From the NCBI GenBank assembly GCA_018376905.1, contig JAHAAK010000031.1, forward strand, positions 1 through 26,459: a stretch of DNA of 26,459 nt, read 5' to 3'. Source of the stretch: Collinsella sp. GTDB taxonomy: Bacteria; Actinomycetota; Coriobacteriia; Coriobacteriales; Coriobacteriaceae. Position 1 is the first letter of the stretch. Each line of letters begins with the position of its first letter. Shown in pieces: positions 24,114-26,459 of this stretch. The notes under the pieces are model-generated. The model ran no database searches. It was not told the origin of the DNA and worked only from the letters and a program-made list of their open reading frames with translations. A program made the position numbers and the translations under genes.

Positions 24114-25259
24114 ATGAACAGGCTTTTCGACAAATCGATCGTGCTGGCGTGCTGCATTGCGGCCGCCATGGGTCTTGCCGTGGACGCTCGCTTGGTCACG
24201 GCGTTTTGCCTTGGCGTTATCGCCACCTCACTGGCCGAGGTCGCGCAGGGAGAGCGCACCCGTCGCGCCAGCGAGGCCGGCAGCTACGCTTACATCATCG
24301 CGGCTGTCTTCGTGCCGCCGTTTGTGCCGTTTGCGCCTCTCGCCCTCTATGACATCGCGCGACGCGTGCGCCGCGAGCACGCCTGGATCGCACTGAGCAT
24401 TGGCTCCGTCTTTACCTTTGCGCTTGTCGCGGACCTTCGCGTCGATGCGCTCACCGCCCGAACGCTTCTGCTGACCGCCATCCTTTCGGTTGCCGCCACC
24501 TTGTTATCGCTACGTACCGCCCAGCTAGAGCGCGAGCAGCAGCGCATGCGCCGTATCCGCGACGAGCTGCAAGAACGAGCTCTGGCGCTGGAGGCGCGCA
24601 ACCGCGATCTTGCCGACCGCCAGGACTACGAAGTCGAGCTCGCGACGCTCGCCGAACGCGCCCGCATCGCGCGCGAGATCCACGATAACGTCGGGCACCA
24701 GCTCACGCGCGCCTCACTGCAGGCCGAAGCCCTACGCGTGGTTCACGCCGACGAGCCCGGCGTCGCCGCCGATTTCGCCGACGTCAAACGCACGGTTGAC
24801 GAGGCACTCCAGCTTGTGCGCACCAGCGTCCACGCGCTCAACGACAACGCCGTCGACCTTTCCGTGCAGCTCGAACGCATTGTCGAAGGCGCGCGCTCGG
24901 ACGGCGGCCCGCAGATTGAGCTTGAAGTTATGACCGAACATGCGCCCGCAAACGTCGCCAACTGCTTTGCGGCAGTCCTGCGCGAGGCGCTCTCCAACAC
25001 CATGCGCCACGCTTGCGCCCATGCTGTCACCGTACGATGCATGGAGCATCCGTCGTTTTACCAGCTCATCGTTACCGACGATGGCGTGGGCGGGGTCCAA
25101 GCAAGCAGCCGCGGCGCCGCGGAGGGCATGGGGCTTGCCTCCATGCGCGAGCGCATCGAGGCGCTTGGCGGCACCTTCACCGCCGGTCCGCGCGCCGGCG
25201 TCGGCGGCTGGCGCGTGTTTGCCACCGTTCCCAAGCAGCAAGGAGATGAGGACCGATGA
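24114..25259 (+). CDS. Sensor histidine kinase (NarL/DesK type)
   Basis: This 381-residue kinase has about five or six N-terminal membrane helices (about 8-135) with almost no outside domain, a coiled-coil link (about 135-180), a HisKA_3 dimerisation domain with ERARIAREIHDNVGHQL (phospho-acceptor H190), and an HATPase domain with REALSNTMRHA (N-box), DDGVGG (G1) and GMGLASMRERIEALGGTF (G2). A short-loop, membrane-embedded sensor suggests it detects membrane stress or a membrane-active compound, as in the DesK/LiaS/BceS groups. The frame is open back to 23979, but that part lacks conserved features. I choose the ATG at 24114, which has a -10 element at leaderless spacing. It shares an ATGA overlap with the response regulator. 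Confidence 0.9.
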   Translation: MNRLFDKSIVLACCIAAAMGLAVDARLVTAFCLGVIATSLAEVAQGERTRRASEAGSYAYIIAAVFVPPFVPFAPLALYDIARRVRREHAWIALSIGSVFTFALVADLRVDALTARTLLLTAILSVAATLLSLRTAQLEREQQRMRRIRDELQERALALEARNRDLADRQDYEVELATLAERARIAREIHDNVGHQLTRASLQAEALRVVHADEPGVAADFADVKRTVDEALQLVRTSVHALNDNAVDLSVQLERIVEGARSDGGPQIELEVMTEHAPANVANCFAAVLREALSNTMRHACAHAVTVRCMEHPSFYQLIVTDDGVGGVQASSRGAAEGMGLASMRERIEALGGTFTAGPRAGVGGWRVFATVPKQQGDEDR

Positions 25260-25885
25260 GGCTCATCGTTGTCGACGACGACCGCTTGGTGGTCGATTCG
25301 CTCAAGATAATCCTGGGCGCCCAGCCGCAGATCGAGGTGGTGGGCGCCGGCGCCAACGGCAACGATGCGGTAGCGCTCTACGCCGAGCACTCACCCGATA
25401 TCGCACTGCTCGACATTCAGATGCCAGAGCGCGACGGCCTTTCGGCGGCACGCGAGATTCTTGAGCGCGACCCTGCGGCGCGCGTGGTGTTTCTGACGAC
25501 ATTCTCAGATGACGAGTACATTGTGTCGGCGCTCAAACTAGGTGCCCGCGGCTATCTGATCAAAACCGATGTCGCCGCCATTCCGCCAGCGTTGGCACAG
25601 GTCATGGACGGCAAACGCGTGCTCGAGGGCAAAGCAATCGAGGATATCAACTTTGATGGGGCGGACGTCGAGGCCGGCGCGACCCGCCGGCCCGCGGCCT
25701 TTGTCAGCCTGACCGACCGCGAGTTCGAAGTCGCCGAGCTTATCGCCCGCGGCCTCGACAACAAGGAGATCGCCGCCACCGCCTACATGGGCGAAGGCAC
25801 CGTGCGAAACCACATCAGCTCGATCCTAGCCAAAATGGGCCTGCGCAACCGCACGCAGATCGCCATCGCCTACCTGCGAGGGTAA
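25256..25885 (+). CDS. NarL/LuxR-type response regulator
   Basis: This 209-residue regulator has a receiver domain (about 1-120) with the acidic pocket VVDDDR (D7-D9), phospho-acceptor D53 in LLDIQMPERDG, the switch threonine in FLTTFSDD and the conserved lysine in YLIKTD. A LuxR-type helix-turn-helix follows (about 150-205: SLTDREFEVAELIARGLDNKEIA and GTVRNHISSILAKMGLRNRTQ). It overlaps the kinase by ATGA, so kinase and regulator are coupled. The divergent ABC-2 exporter is the most likely target. Confidence 0.93.
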   Translation: MRLIVVDDDRLVVDSLKIILGAQPQIEVVGAGANGNDAVALYAEHSPDIALLDIQMPERDGLSAAREILERDPAARVVFLTTFSDDEYIVSALKLGARGYLIKTDVAAIPPALAQVMDGKRVLEGKAIEDINFDGADVEAGATRRPAAFVSLTDREFEVAELIARGLDNKEIAATAYMGEGTVRNHISSILAKMGLRNRTQIAIAYLRG

Positions 25886-25946
25886 TTACCCAACGGCCAA
25901 CCGCTCCGGCAGAGCAAAATGGCTGCTACCGATTTAATGCCATTTC

Positions 25947-26098
25947 AAAACTATGCCGGCTTACGGGGCTAAACTCAGAGCCCCTATCCATACCCGCGTT
26001 TTCTGCAAAATGACGACTCGTCTACCTGCGGTTTTATTTTCTCGAATATCGGCATGGTTGGGGACTCGTGACTCAGCCCCGTAAACCGACATAGTTTT
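25947..26098. repeat. Long hairpin element, copy 1
   Basis: Outer arms 25947-25970 and 26075-26098 match at 22 of 24 positions. Inside lies a core (25988-26063) shared without gaps with copy 2 at about 75% identity, including CCATACC, CTACCTGCGGTTTT and GGCATGGTTGGGG. The ends of the core also pair with one another. It lies 60 nt after the response regulator. Confidence 0.75.
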
Positions 26099-26189
26099 GT
26101 TCGGGCAGCCCTGCACGAGCGCCTCCGCAATCCTCGCGGGACCAAAATAATCTGTTTTCTTCCGTCCCCAGGGGATCAGCCGGAACCGC

Positions 26190-26353
26190 CCGCCACGAAA
26201 CCGGCCCATCTACTACGTTTGACTCGATACCCCTGACCATACCTTCGTTTTGAGCAAAACCGCAGGCGTTCTACCTGCGGTTTTGTTTTCGCGTTTTTTG
26301 GCATGGTTGGGGGTAAGGGACTAAACGTAGTAGATGGGCCGGTTTCGTGGCGG
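26190..26353. repeat. Long hairpin element, copy 2
   Basis: Perfect 31-bp outer arms (26190-26220, 26323-26353), unrelated to those of copy 1, flank the same core (26237-26312). Landmark spacings are equal: 34 nt from CCATACC to CTACCTG and 63 nt to GGCATGG in both copies. The 91 nt between the two elements shows no gene. Confidence 0.8.
26256..26290 (+). terminator. Terminator-like hairpin inside hairpin element 2
   Basis: AAAACCGCAGG (26256-26266) pairs with CCTGCGGTTTT (26274-26284) around a 7-nt loop and is followed by GTTTTC. Copy 1 keeps the right arm and T-tract but not the left arm, so this stem is not conserved in the family. Confidence 0.55.
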
Positions 26354-26378
26354 CCCTTCCTCCCCTACGCACAAAAGT

Positions 26379-26413
26379 GCCGCCACGGAGAAGGGAGACG
26401 TCTCCGTGGCGGC
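26379..26413 (-). terminator. Hairpin terminator of a minus-strand gene beyond the window
   Basis: Perfect 13-bp arms (26379-26391, 26401-26413) have a 9-nt loop. On the minus strand the stem is followed by ACTTTTGTG. It probably ends a gene lying to the right. Beyond it the window holds only a G-rich run with no gene. Confidence 0.55.
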
Positions 26414-26459
26414 TGGGGGTGGGGGTGGGGGCTGTGTTCTGGCTCCCCGCCGGCCGCCC

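Noticed and set aside
25256..25259. Kinase/regulator overlap as a frameshift
   Set aside because: ATGA overlap is the normal coupling arrangement for such pairs, and both proteins are complete.
26415..26431. GGGGGT tandem run as a G-quadruplex
   Set aside because: Only three G5 tracts are present; without a clear fourth tract nearby the claim is weak.

Overview
The window is about 26.5 kb of high-GC DNA with dense, short-spaced genes and mostly actinobacterial-looking proteins. The NRAMP-related Mg transporter type, the DUF362/ferredoxin protein, the Ala/Asp/Glu-rich tails and the hairpin repeats in the gaps suggest a gut Coriobacteriia genome, most likely Collinsella or a close relative. 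This is inferred from protein style; there is no rRNA or other marker gene here. I see no tRNA, rRNA, CRISPR array, phage gene or transposase gene.

Layout. (1) 152-2119, minus: a nucleoside hydrolase and a ribokinase form a ribonucleoside/ribose salvage operon with a palindrome over its probable promoter. (2) 2307-4523, plus: an OatA-like membrane O-acyltransferase fused to an SGNH domain. (3) 4524-5068: a repeat-rich gap with a 44-nt palindrome, GGGGAC-type repeats, a MITE-like element and the terminator of the next operon. (4) 5069-8184, minus: an MgtE-like PRC/MgtE_N/CBS protein followed by an NRAMP-related transporter whose metal-site motifs differ from those of Mn/Fe NRAMPs, probably one Mg2+ transport unit behind a roughly 300-nt structured leader. 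(5) 8513-14301, minus: a NodB-type deacetylase that has lost its metal-binding histidines; a PRC-barrel/YtxH pair; a hypothetical protein; a CNNM/CorC-type protein; and a hemolysin III protein. (6) 14488-15453, plus: a membrane-anchored alpha/beta hydrolase with a good promoter flanked by two matching palindromes, then a bidirectional terminator. (7) 15587-16792, minus: a DUF362 double-[4Fe-4S] protein. (8) 16793-17093: a cluster of six GGGGAC-type hairpins. (9) 17094-20482, minus: a MacB/FtsX-type ABC permease and its ATPase. (10) 20576-23903, minus: an ABC-2 exporter (ATPase plus two permeases). (11) 24114-25885, plus: a DesK/NarL-type two-component system divergent from that exporter and probably controlling it. 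(12) 25886-26459: two related long hairpin elements and terminators.

The most unusual features are the intergenic repeats and the magnesium operon. In two separate repeat families the core is conserved while the flanking stems differ between copies, yet each copy's stems remain self-complementary. This points to selection on structure. The MgtE-like/NRMT pairing suggests that a Mg-sensing MgtE-type cytosolic domain serves an NRAMP-fold Mg2+ transporter.
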